Shown: positions 7,906 to 14,667 of the stretch, one piece after another
Numbering within the stretch: the first letter of the stretch is position 1
Layout: the number at the start of each line of letters is the position of its first letter
Made by a program: the position numbers and the translations under genes
Assembly (NCBI GenBank): GCA_946061495.1
Contig: CAMGSV010000018.1
Coordinates: forward strand, 1 to 20,799
From: an uncultured Spirochaetales bacterium
Lineage (GTDB): Bacteria > Spirochaetota > Spirochaetia > Treponematales > Treponemataceae
Reading direction: 5' to 3'
DNA length: 20,799 nucleotides
Notes under the pieces: model-generated
Told to the model about the DNA's origin: nothing
Database searches by the model: none
The model's input: the letters and a program-made list of their open reading frames with translations, nothing else

Positions 7906-7949
7906 GCCGGAGGCTTTATCCCTTGGAGGAGGGATTCGGAGACTTTGGC

Positions 7950-7977
7950 TTGAGAATTTTTTTTTATTACCGATAAT
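7950..7977 (+). promoter_or_regulatory. Promoter of the 471-residue gene with a T9 tract in its spacer
   Basis: TTGAGA (7950-7955, five of six) and GATAAT (7972-7977, five of six) with a 16-base spacer that contains nine consecutive T (7957-7965). The ATG at 7984 is 6 bases past the -10, so the message should be leaderless. The same T-run follows a weak imperfect dyad (AGCC at 7905-7908 with GGCT at 7947-7950, inner ATCCCT/AGGGAT), so it might also end the CYTH transcript. Confidence 0.5.
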
Positions 7978-7983
7978 GGAATT

Positions 7984-9399
7984 ATGGCAGAAGAATTTAA
8001 TTTTGAGCAGGCCTTGAGCAAGGCTGTAGAAGAGAAAGTCGCTTGGTTTGACTCCAACAGTATGGTGGAGTTGCTGGATAATTATCGTATTCTCTATGCT
8101 GCGGTCAACAATGTGCAGGCACTCCTGCTACAGAAAGGTCTCATCACTGCTGATCCCTACAAGCTGGACAAGAAGATTTCAGATGTGGCGGTTCCAGAAG
8201 AGGTGGAGTTTGTCGAGACGGAGAGGAGCAAGGTGCTGGGGGTCCGCATTTCTGATTACGAGCGGATGCTGGATTTCTTGTCCAATTATTTCAAGTTCTC
8301 TGTCCAGAATCTCACCCTGCCGAGAATCAAGAAGCTCATTGGTCTGAATAATTATTTCCAATGGGGAAGTCTTACGGTTGCCAGTCGCCACCAGAACACT
8401 AGGGTTTTGGCGGAGCTTGTCACCACCATCCGCCAAGGAAGTGATTCTGTGGCCACCAGCTCCATCAACGGAGCGATTTCTGCCGCTTCCAAATCCATTA
8501 TGGAAATAAACGGTGCACTAAAACAGGTGTCCGACCTGCGGAGGGAAGTCTACAAGATGGATGTCCGTCGCAATGTCATCGGCCATTCTTCCTTTTCTTG
8601 GGAAAAGGGCGGGTCTATTCCTGAGGCGGTGCAGCAGGTGAAGAAGCTTTTCCCCTCAACCATGGGGCGTCAGCCCTTTTATCCTGAGCTGGTGGAGGAG
8701 ATTGCCCAGGAATCCATCGGTCCTGCCGCCATCCAGAAGCAGCAGGACTTGCTGGATCGGCTCAAGATTGTCCAGCAGACAAAGGAGCGGAAGAAGGTTC
8801 AGATCAACACCAAGACCCTGATTATGGATGCGGTGCGCAATCTGGCCGGCATGGCGCCCCAGCTGGAGCTGGTGGTGTCCAAGCTGCGGGAGAACAACTC
8901 CTTGCTGCAGGACCAATACAACACTCCCTGGGAGAAATTCAAGCGGGCCCTGCGGAAGGCCTTTGGCCTGAAGCCGCCGATAGTTGAGTACACGGTGCCG
9001 GTTGCCGATGTCATGACAAAGACCGTGAAGAACGAAAAGGTTGACTTTCGCAAGAGTCTCAGCGATATTTCAAAGAGGATGAACTTTTATGGAGCCCTTG
9101 CCTCCCGGGAAAGCCCCACCTATCAGAAGATGGAGGCCCAGGGAGAGCCAGAAATCTATTCCTTCCTCACCAAGCAGCTGTCTGAGTGCCAGCAGATGCT
9201 GACCCTCTTGATGGCCTACGACAAGTTCTTCAAGAATGAGGTGGAAAGCCCCAATAAGTCAAAGGTAAAGGGACTTGCAATGGAAACAACTGCCATCAAG
9301 AACACCATGGTCAAGACAAACCAGCGGAAGGCCGAGTATGCGGCCTATGTGGAGGAGCAGAGCCAGATGAAGAAGTTGGGGATTTTGGATGAAGAGTAA
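7984..9399 (+). CDS. Conserved-looking protein of unknown function, 471 aa
   Basis: Not recognised with certainty; it resembles uncharacterised spirochaete proteins. It is soluble, with no signal peptide or membrane helix, and predominantly helical and charged. Visible landmarks are a conserved-looking block LTLPRIKKLIGLNNYFQWGS around residues 110-129, a serine/alanine-rich segment at 152-171, and a coiled-coil-like stretch around 240-265 (QKQQDLLDRLKIVQQTKERK). The C-terminal 60 residues are lysine- and glutamate-rich. The start has no Shine-Dalgarno site but sits 6 bases past a good -10 box. Its last 11 bases overlap the start of the following solute-binding protein gene, so the two are translated together. 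A cytoplasmic structural or scaffold role is possible but unproven. Confidence 0.8.
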   Translation: MAEEFNFEQALSKAVEEKVAWFDSNSMVELLDNYRILYAAVNNVQALLLQKGLITADPYKLDKKISDVAVPEEVEFVETERSKVLGVRISDYERMLDFLSNYFKFSVQNLTLPRIKKLIGLNNYFQWGSLTVASRHQNTRVLAELVTTIRQGSDSVATSSINGAISAASKSIMEINGALKQVSDLRREVYKMDVRRNVIGHSSFSWEKGGSIPEAVQQVKKLFPSTMGRQPFYPELVEEIAQESIGPAAIQKQQDLLDRLKIVQQTKERKKVQINTKTLIMDAVRNLAGMAPQLELVVSKLRENNSLLQDQYNTPWEKFKRALRKAFGLKPPIVEYTVPVADVMTKTVKNEKVDFRKSLSDISKRMNFYGALASRESPTYQKMEAQGEPEIYSFLTKQLSECQQMLTLLMAYDKFFKNEVESPNKSKVKGLAMETTAIKNTMVKTNQRKAEYAAYVEEQSQMKKLGILDEE

Positions 9400-10918
9400 G
9401 GCCGCCCTTTCCCTGCTTGTACTTTTCAGTGCATCATTTCTGTTTGGCCGTCCCTTCACCATCATCGACTCCGTACATCACTACAATCTTGACCCCCATA
9501 CTGCCAACTACAGTTCTGAGGCTCAGATGCTGACGGGGTTGTACGAGGGGCTTTTCTCCTACGACCCCTTCTCCTTGGAGCCGTTGCCTGCCCTGGTGGA
9601 TGAATACAAGGTTTCCCGGGACCGGTTGCGGTGGACCTTCACCCTGAAGGAAGGGGCCACATTCAGCAATGGGGAGGAGATTACTGCCCAGACCATCAAG
9701 GACAGCTGGCTTGCCCTGCTGAATCCCGCCACCCAGGCCCCCTTCGCCTCCCTGCTGGATTGCATCAGGGGTGCGGCGGAATACCGAACCGGTCGGGGAA
9801 CTGCCGCCGATGTGGGCATTTCCGTCCAGGGGAAGCACCAGCTGGTTCTCAGACTGACGGCTCCCACGGAGCATCTTCCCAGCATCCTGTGCCACCATTC
9901 CTTCTCCGCCGTCCATCCTGACCGTAGCATTTTTAGCGGCCCCTTCGTGCTGGAGTCCTACGACGGTATCCGCCTGGTGATGAAGAAGAATCCCCTGTAC
10001 CATGATGCCGCCAACGTGGCCTTGGAGGAGATACTGGTGATTCAGTCCGACGACGCCAGGGAGAATGCCCACCTGTTCAACACGGGGCAGGCGGACTGGA
10101 TCCTTTCCGTTGCGGAGATTGCCGACGTCATCGACTACAACGCCGTACTGGTGAATGCGGAATTCGCCACGGAATACCTGTTCTTCAAGAGCCATCGGGC
10201 TCCTTGGAACCAGGCCTCCTTCCGGAATGCGCTGCTGGCGGCTGTGCCGTGGGAGGCGTTGCGGGGCAACAGCTTCGTTCCTGCCAGCACCTTGATCTAT
10301 CCCATTGGCACCTATGTGGCCCCTGCCGCCTTGGCGGACTACGATATGGAGGAGGCCCGGCTGCTTTTGGCCCAGGCCAAGGAGGAGGCGGGTATGGCTG
10401 CCGATGTTCCTCTGGAAATCACCATCGCCATCTCCGACACCGAGTACTCCATGAATCAGGCGGAGATTCTTCGGCAGAGCTGGAGTCAGTTGGGCATCAC
10501 CGTGAACATCAGCAACACCCCCATGACCCGCTACCTGGACAGCATCCCCGGCTGGAATGCGGACCTGTTCAGCTACACCTGGATTGGCGACTTTGCCGAC
10601 CCCCTGGCCTTCCTGGAGCTGTTCCGCTCTGACTCTACCCTCAACGAGTCGCAATGGTCTAGCCCTGAGTACGACCAGCTGTTGGAGGATGCCGCCTTTG
10701 CCACCGGCGAGAAGCGACAGGAGCTTTTGTCCGCAGCCGAGGACCTGCTGCTTTCCGACGGCCTGATTCTGCCCATCTCCCATCCGGTGACCCTCAACGT
10801 CATCGACCTGAACGCCGTGAAGGGTTGGCAGCTGAACGCCCTGGACATCCATCCCCTGAAGTACTTGAAGGTTCAGCCGGTGGTTCCCGCCATCCCCAAT
10901 CTGGTGCTGGCAAAATAA
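9389..10918 (+). CDS. Family-5 extracellular solute-binding protein (oligopeptide-type)
   Basis: Periplasmic binding protein of the OppA/DppA class (SBP family 5), 509 residues. Residues 1-20 form a signal peptide (LSLLVLFSASFLFG) without a lipobox cysteine, so it is probably released into the periplasm. Family landmarks include the N-terminal DPHTANYSSEAQMLTGLYEG segment, where an early binding-site region lies, the ITAQTIKDSWLALLNP block and the C-terminal WNADLFSYTWIGDFADPLAF block. No permease or ATPase genes are adjacent, so it would have to use a transporter coded elsewhere. ATG at 9389 overlaps the preceding stop by 11 bases and has only a poor GGGGA site, which suggests translational coupling. 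The ligand is not predictable. Confidence 0.9.
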   Translation: MKSKAALSLLVLFSASFLFGRPFTIIDSVHHYNLDPHTANYSSEAQMLTGLYEGLFSYDPFSLEPLPALVDEYKVSRDRLRWTFTLKEGATFSNGEEITAQTIKDSWLALLNPATQAPFASLLDCIRGAAEYRTGRGTAADVGISVQGKHQLVLRLTAPTEHLPSILCHHSFSAVHPDRSIFSGPFVLESYDGIRLVMKKNPLYHDAANVALEEILVIQSDDARENAHLFNTGQADWILSVAEIADVIDYNAVLVNAEFATEYLFFKSHRAPWNQASFRNALLAAVPWEALRGNSFVPASTLIYPIGTYVAPAALADYDMEEARLLLAQAKEEAGMAADVPLEITIAISDTEYSMNQAEILRQSWSQLGITVNISNTPMTRYLDSIPGWNADLFSYTWIGDFADPLAFLELFRSDSTLNESQWSSPEYDQLLEDAAFATGEKRQELLSAAEDLLLSDGLILPISHPVTLNVIDLNAVKGWQLNALDIHPLKYLKVQPVVPAIPNLVLAK

Positions 10919-10959
10919 GGAACCATTGATGGATGGTGCAGTTTCTGGAGATTTGAGCA

Positions 10960-10989
10960 TTGACACTAGGAAGTTTCTTGTGGTAAAAT
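10960..10989 (+). promoter_or_regulatory. Strong sigma70-type promoter of rplM-rpsI-recX
   Basis: A perfect TTGACA (10960-10965), an 18-base spacer and TAAAAT (10984-10989, five of six). This is the best promoter in the window, as expected for ribosomal protein genes. Transcription should start near 10996. Confidence 0.8.
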
Positions 10990-10995
10990 AAACCT

Positions 10996-11113
10996 CCCGT
11001 ATATCTGCGCGAAGGCGTATCCAGTTGGGCCGCTCACCCGACTCGGAGCTGCGGCTTTCCGATGCTGGAAAGTCAAGGCAACTTAAGAATTCTTAGTAGA
11101 TTAAGGTATATGC
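10996..11113 (+). promoter_or_regulatory. Structured leader of rplM, possible ribosomal-protein autoregulation
   Basis: About 118 untranslated bases before rplM. Hairpin A at 11023-11043 pairs AGTTGGG with CCCGACT (one G-U) around a 7-base loop. Hairpin B follows at once at 11044-11061 (CGGA and GC paired to GC and TCCG, with a TT bulge and a TGCG loop). A palindrome AAGAATTCTT (11085-11094) lies just upstream of the AAGG ribosome-binding site at 11104-11107. L13 is known to bind leader RNA of its own operon in other bacteria; that this leader does the same is inference. Confidence 0.5.
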
Positions 11114-11542
11114 ATGAAGACTATTTTTGTGAATGAACGCGATGCTGTACGCAACTGGTATGTTGTGGATGCAGCTGGCAAGCCCCTGGGACGGGTTGCA
11201 GCAAAGGTTGCAAGTGTCCTGAGAGGAAAGCACAAGGCTACGTTTGCCCGGAATCAGGAGATGGGTGATTATGTTGTGATTATCAATGCCGACAAGGTTG
11301 CTGTCACTGGTGCAAAGTTCAACGACAAGTTGTATCACCACCATACTGGCTATGTTGGTGGACTCAAGACATTCACCTTCGAGAAGAAGATTCAGCGCCA
11401 CCCCGACGCTCCCCTGATGCTGGCCATCAAGGGAATGCTGCCCAAGGGACCCCTGGGACGCGCCATGTTGAAGAACGTGAAGGTATATGCTGGAACAGAG
11501 CATCCCCATACTGCCCAGAATCCCCAGCCTCTGGAAATCTAA
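11114..11542 (+). CDS. rplM: 50S ribosomal protein L13
   Basis: 142 residues, the usual L13 length, and aligned from the first residue with the family: NWYVVDAAGKPLGRVAAKVA near the N-terminus, GDYVVIINADKVAVTG in the middle and MLPKGPLGRAMLKNVKVY-AGTEHPH near the C-terminus. It binds 23S rRNA early in large-subunit assembly. The ATG has AAGG 7 bases upstream. rpsI follows after 12 bases, the pairing conserved across bacteria. The gene lies behind the strongest promoter in the window and a structured leader. Confidence 0.99.
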   Translation: MKTIFVNERDAVRNWYVVDAAGKPLGRVAAKVASVLRGKHKATFARNQEMGDYVVIINADKVAVTGAKFNDKLYHHHTGYVGGLKTFTFEKKIQRHPDAPLMLAIKGMLPKGPLGRAMLKNVKVYAGTEHPHTAQNPQPLEI

Positions 11543-11554
11543 CAGGAGTATATT

Positions 11555-11947
11555 GTGGTTAAGAATATCGGAATTGGTACAGGAAGAAGAAAGACTGCCG
11601 TTGCCCGTGTATTCCTGCGGGAAGGCACCGGAAAGATTGTGGTGAACGGTAAGGACGTGAATGATTATTTTGCCACCGCCGACCAGGTTCGTGTGGTGCG
11701 CCAGCCCCTGATGGTGACAGCCAGCGAGAACAAGTTTGACGTTCTCATCAATGTTACCGGCGGTGGTCTCAACGGACAGGCCGGTGCCTGTCTTCATGGT
11801 CTGTCCCGGGCTTTGACCCAGGTTGACCAGGGTAACTATGCCTCCCTGAAGGCCAACGGTTACCTGACCCGTGACTCCCGCATGGTGGAGCGCAAGAAGT
11901 TCGGTCAGCGTGGAGCTCGCCGCCGCTTCCAGTTCAGCAAGCGCTAG
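11555..11947 (+). CDS. rpsI: 30S ribosomal protein S9
   Basis: 130 residues with the family pattern: GTGRRKTAVARVFLREGTGK at the N-terminus, VTGGGLNGQAGACLHGLSRA in the middle and the basic tail ending FQFSKR, whose terminal lysine-arginine reaches the ribosomal P site. It starts with GTG, supported by AGGAG 7 bases upstream. The last base of its stop codon is the first base of the recX start codon, so recX translation depends on ribosomes finishing rpsI. Confidence 0.99.
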   Translation: MVKNIGIGTGRRKTAVARVFLREGTGKIVVNGKDVNDYFATADQVRVVRQPLMVTASENKFDVLINVTGGGLNGQAGACLHGLSRALTQVDQGNYASLKANGYLTRDSRMVERKKFGQRGARRRFQFSKR

Positions 11948-12552
11948 TGGTTCAGATTACCGCAACAAAGCAGATCTCATGGGATTGTGTGCAGGTCACC
12001 CTTTCCATGGGGTCTTCTTTTTTTGTCCGCAGCTGTTATCTGCAGGAGTTGCCGATGGAGCGACTGGTTCCCCAGGAAACCTTGTCGGAGCTGGAGCTGG
12101 AGGATTTGGTTGATGCGGGCCTTGCATTCAGTGCGGAAAAGGCGGCGGTGACCTATCTGGGGCGAGCGGAGCAGAGCCGGCATCTGCTATCCATGAAGCT
12201 GAGAAAAAAGGGCCATGGCGAGGTGGCCATCGCCCGTGCCTTGGATTATCTGGAGGAGCTGAGTTTTCTTTGCGACAGCCGCTTTGCGGCGGCCTGGCTC
12301 AGAAACAGATCCATCAATCATGCGGAGGGCAGGACAAAGCTTTTCAGTGGGCTTCTCGCCAAGGGAGTGGATAAGGCTACAGCCATCCAGGCCTTGGACC
12401 AGTATTTCGAGACGGTGGATCAGGATGACGTGCTGGACAGGGCTCTGGAGAAGTGCCGGCGTTTGGGAAAGTCCCGGGAGGCCACCGAAAAATACTTGAT
12501 GCGGAAGGGGTTCACCTATAAGGAAATTAAGTCAAAAATGTCAAATATATAA
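11947..12552 (+). CDS. recX: Regulatory protein RecX
   Basis: 201 residues. RecX proteins bind RecA and modulate its filaments. The family core is clear: AEQSRHLLSMKLRKKGHG (about residues 75-92), then ALDYLEELSFLCDSRFAAAW, then the three-helix repeats ending with KCRRLGKSREATEKYLMRKG. I kept the GTG at 11947, which overlaps the rpsI stop by one base, because the added segment (VTLSMGSSFFVRS) looks like the beta-rich N-terminal extension of many RecX proteins. An ATG at 12055 has a good AGGAG and could be an internal start. recX usually sits with recA; here it is the third gene behind L13 and S9, so its supply would follow growth rate rather than, or as well as, DNA damage. Confidence 0.9.
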   Translation: MVQITATKQISWDCVQVTLSMGSSFFVRSCYLQELPMERLVPQETLSELELEDLVDAGLAFSAEKAAVTYLGRAEQSRHLLSMKLRKKGHGEVAIARALDYLEELSFLCDSRFAAAWLRNRSINHAEGRTKLFSGLLAKGVDKATAIQALDQYFETVDQDDVLDRALEKCRRLGKSREATEKYLMRKGFTYKEIKSKMSNI

Positions 12553-12602
12553 TGCTGCGGGTGGGGAAGTCTCATTTTCATGTCAAGAAAACGCAATATT
12601 GC

Positions 12603-12631
12603 TTGTTATTTTTGATGTATGGCATTAAAGT
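12603..12631 (+). promoter_or_regulatory. Candidate promoter of the response regulator gene
   Basis: TTGTTA (12603-12608), 17-base spacer, TAAAGT (12626-12631), four matches each. A competing candidate is TTGATG (12612-12617) with TATGGT (12636-12641) at 18 bases. The gap after recX is clearly richer in A+T, and contains a palindrome GCAATATTGC at 12593-12602. No clear terminator for recX is seen, so read-through is also possible. Confidence 0.3.
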
Positions 12632-12648
12632 TTAGTATGGTTGATTTG

Positions 12649-12673
12649 AAACAAAACACATTTTGTGTTGTTT
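12649..12673. repeat. Inverted repeat in front of the response regulator gene
   Basis: AAAC and AACACA on the left pair with TGTGTT and GTTT on the right around a TTT loop, with two unpaired A bases in the left arm. It ends 16 bases before the ATG at 12690, upstream of the GAGG ribosome-binding site. It could be an operator for the excisionase-like domain of the gene it precedes, or a leader hairpin. Confidence 0.4.
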
Positions 12674-12689
12674 ATAGAGCGAGGTAACT

Positions 12690-13298
12690 ATGTCAAAGGA
12701 ATTTGAGAAGACTATCGTCTATTCTGCATTGGAAGTGGCGAACATTTGCGGTGTGGCAAACCAGACTGCAATAAACTGGATTCGCAATGGATATTTGAAG
12801 GCTTACAGCACCCCTGGTGGACAGTACCGTGTATATGCGGATGATTTGGTTGGTTTTATGAGCGATCGGAATATGCGTGTTCCTGAGAATCTTGTTTCCT
12901 TGTGCAAGAAGACGACAGGTCGTGGTATTCTCATCGTAGAGGATGAGTTGGGACTGAATTCTGTCCTGCATCAGTATTTGTCCAAGGAATTCTCCGACTC
13001 CACGATTTATCAGGCCTTTGATGGTTTTGAGGCTGGTTCCATCATGACAGGGAAGAAGCCCGATGTGGTGGTGCTTGACCTGAACCTGCCTGGTGTGGAT
13101 GGATTCGAGCTGTGCAAGAAGATCAACTCCTCTGAGGATTTCGGTCATCCTGCCGTCATCGTCATTACTGCGCTGCAGGACTCCAGCATTGAGGACAAGG
13201 TCAGCGAGATGAACGTGGTGGCCTTCTTCCGCAAGCCGGTGGTGCTGGAGGAATTGACCCAGGCCATCAAGAGTGCTTTGGGCAAGGTCGGCAAATAG
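12690..13298 (+). CDS. Response regulator with N-terminal excisionase/MerR-like DNA-binding domain and C-terminal receiver
   Basis: 202 residues in two domains. Residues 10-58 form a winged helix-turn-helix of the excisionase/MerR type (YSALEVANICGVANQTAINW, then STPGGQYRVYADDLVGFM). Residues 78-199 form a CheY-like receiver: acidic E84-D85 in LIVEDE, phosphoacceptor D130 in VVVLDLNLPG, T160 in VIVITAL and K182 in FFRKPV, all key residues present. This order is the reverse of standard response regulators, where the receiver comes first. No histidine kinase gene is nearby, so it is an orphan. The gene stands alone between an A+T-rich upstream region with an inverted repeat and a strong terminator. 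The start has GAGG 6 bases before it. Target genes are unknown; autoregulation is plausible. Confidence 0.9.
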   Translation: MSKEFEKTIVYSALEVANICGVANQTAINWIRNGYLKAYSTPGGQYRVYADDLVGFMSDRNMRVPENLVSLCKKTTGRGILIVEDELGLNSVLHQYLSKEFSDSTIYQAFDGFEAGSIMTGKKPDVVVLDLNLPGVDGFELCKKINSSEDFGHPAVIVITALQDSSIEDKVSEMNVVAFFRKPVVLEELTQAIKSALGKVGK

Positions 13299-13339
13299 TC
13301 GGTAGTGATATACGAGCGTGTCGTCTTTCGGAGATGAAA

Positions 13340-13395
13340 AAAGCCTGCAATAGTGGAGTGGAGCGCACTTCACTGTTGCAGGCTTTCTCGTTTTT
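13340..13395 (+). terminator. Strong intrinsic terminator between convergent genes
   Basis: A 21-bp stem (13340-13360 with 13366-13386) and a 5-base loop, followed on the plus strand by CTCGTTTTT. The two non-Watson-Crick positions (13351/13375 and 13356/13370) are G-U pairs in plus-strand RNA but become A-C mismatches in minus-strand RNA, so the hairpin is tuned to end the response regulator transcript. The AAAA before the left arm gives a short U-run for the opposing sppA transcript, so it may act both ways. The sppA stop codon lies in the T-tract. Confidence 0.92.
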
Positions 13396-14659
13396 AGGGC
13401 TGGTAGTAGTAGGCAGGATAGGAGATATCCGGCAGCATCCTTTCCTTGGCTTCTAACAGGAGATGGTCCGAGGTGTTGGCCGTCGGAACAAATCGTGAGA
13501 CTAGGGCCTGCATGTTTTTGAACACATAGTTCATGAAGGCATAGTCCTCCTCAGGGTAGTAATGGACGGGCTCCAGGCTGAAGTCCTCCAGTTCTTCCCG
13601 CAGGTAGTAGAGGGCATCGTCAAAACGCCCCACCACATCTATGAGTCCCCTGTCCAGTGCCTGCCAAGCGGTGTAGATGCGGCCGTCCGCCAGCTCCAGG
13701 GTCTCCTCCATGGTGAGGCCACGACTTTCCGCCACAATTTCCACAAATTGATAGTAGCATTCGTCGGCCATGGACTGCATGATGTCCCGATGCTCCGGTG
13801 TCACAGGTGTGTTGATGCCCAGCATGTCCTTGTTGCGGCCGGCGGTAAAGGTGTTCACCCTGACTCCATGCTTTTCCAGGAACTGGGAGAGGTCCACCGA
13901 CTGGCCTGCAATGACACCGATGGAGCCGGTCATGGTGTTCCTGTTGGCCACAATGTAGTCGGCGGCGCAGGCGATGTAGTAGCCGCCGGAGGCTGCCAGG
14001 GGGCCGAAAAAGGCAAAGACTGGATTGCCGCTGGTCTCCTTGTAGTCCAAGAGCTCCAGATACACCTCGTCGGACTGGTACACGCCGCCGCCGGGAGAGT
14101 TGATGTCCAGAAGGATTGCCTTGACGTTCCGGTCGTAGGACAGATCCCGAATGGTGGTGAGCAGCCATTCCTGGTCGTAGGTGTCGCTCTTGTCCTGGAT
14201 GGTGCCTTCGATATGGAGGACGGCGATATGGGCTTTGTTGGACGGGCTGCCGGAAAAGCTGGAGAATCCCTTGAGGATGTGGTCGTTCCTTGAGGTGGTA
14301 GGTTCCGAAATGAGACCCCAAAGACCGAAGGCTACGGAAAGCCCGCATAGTGCCAGCAGTACTGCCAGTCCTGTCTTCCTGACCTTTGCGTGCTTGGTGC
14401 CTTGAGCGTGGTTGGACTGGTTTGTTCTGTCGTGCTGGCTCTGGTCTTGTGCAGCTGAGGGCTGCTGGCTGTCGTCGGGTTGGGCCATGGCTTCCGGTTG
14501 AGGTTGTTCTGCCGTCTGAGTGGCTGACTCTGGCTCCGCTGGTTCCATCTCCTGTGCTGTTTGCCGGTCGTCGGAGTGACTGCAATCCAAAGGTGATTCC
14601 GGTACAAGGATGAAATCCTGGGATTGGGAGGATGCGTGGGGGTCATGTTCAAAATTCAT
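13394..14659 (-). CDS. sppA: Signal peptide peptidase SppA, S49 family
   Basis: 421 residues from the ATG at 14659, which has AGGAGA 6 bases upstream; longer in-frame starts would run back into the DUF975 gene. Residues 1-92 are a low-complexity tail rich in Q, S, E, P and D, predicted disordered and cytoplasmic. One membrane helix follows (about 96-118), then the S49 protease domain. The serine nucleophile is S224 in LAASGGYYIACAADYI and the lysine general base is K277 in FTAGRNKDMLG; LLDINSPGGGV is the oxyanion-region motif. Size and single domain match the short SppA of Gram-positives and many others, acting as an oligomer that clears signal peptides or damaged membrane proteins. It follows the DUF975 gene after 8 bases. 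The long disordered N-terminus is unusual. Confidence 0.93.
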   Translation of the reverse strand: MNFEHDPHASSQSQDFILVPESPLDCSHSDDRQTAQEMEPAEPESATQTAEQPQPEAMAQPDDSQQPSAAQDQSQHDRTNQSNHAQGTKHAKVRKTGLAVLLALCGLSVAFGLWGLISEPTTSRNDHILKGFSSFSGSPSNKAHIAVLHIEGTIQDKSDTYDQEWLLTTIRDLSYDRNVKAILLDINSPGGGVYQSDEVYLELLDYKETSGNPVFAFFGPLAASGGYYIACAADYIVANRNTMTGSIGVIAGQSVDLSQFLEKHGVRVNTFTAGRNKDMLGINTPVTPEHRDIMQSMADECYYQFVEIVAESRGLTMEETLELADGRIYTAWQALDRGLIDVVGRFDDALYYLREELEDFSLEPVHYYPEEDYAFMNYVFKNMQALVSRFVPTANTSDHLLLEAKERMLPDISYPAYYYQP

Positions 14660-14667
14660 GGTGTCTC

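Noticed and set aside
9434..10966. 510-codon open frame on the minus strand opposite the solute-binding protein gene
   Set aside because: Composition (G, Q, V and H rich, no domains) is that of an antisense shadow; the plus-strand protein has clear family motifs.
10996..11113. tRNA or other known small RNA before rplM
   Set aside because: No T-loop, acceptor stem or CCA end can be drawn; the two hairpins fit a leader better.
12593..12602. Palindrome GCAATATTGC as a recX terminator
   Set aside because: Only 5 bp without a loop and not directly followed by a T-run, so too weak to be called a terminator.
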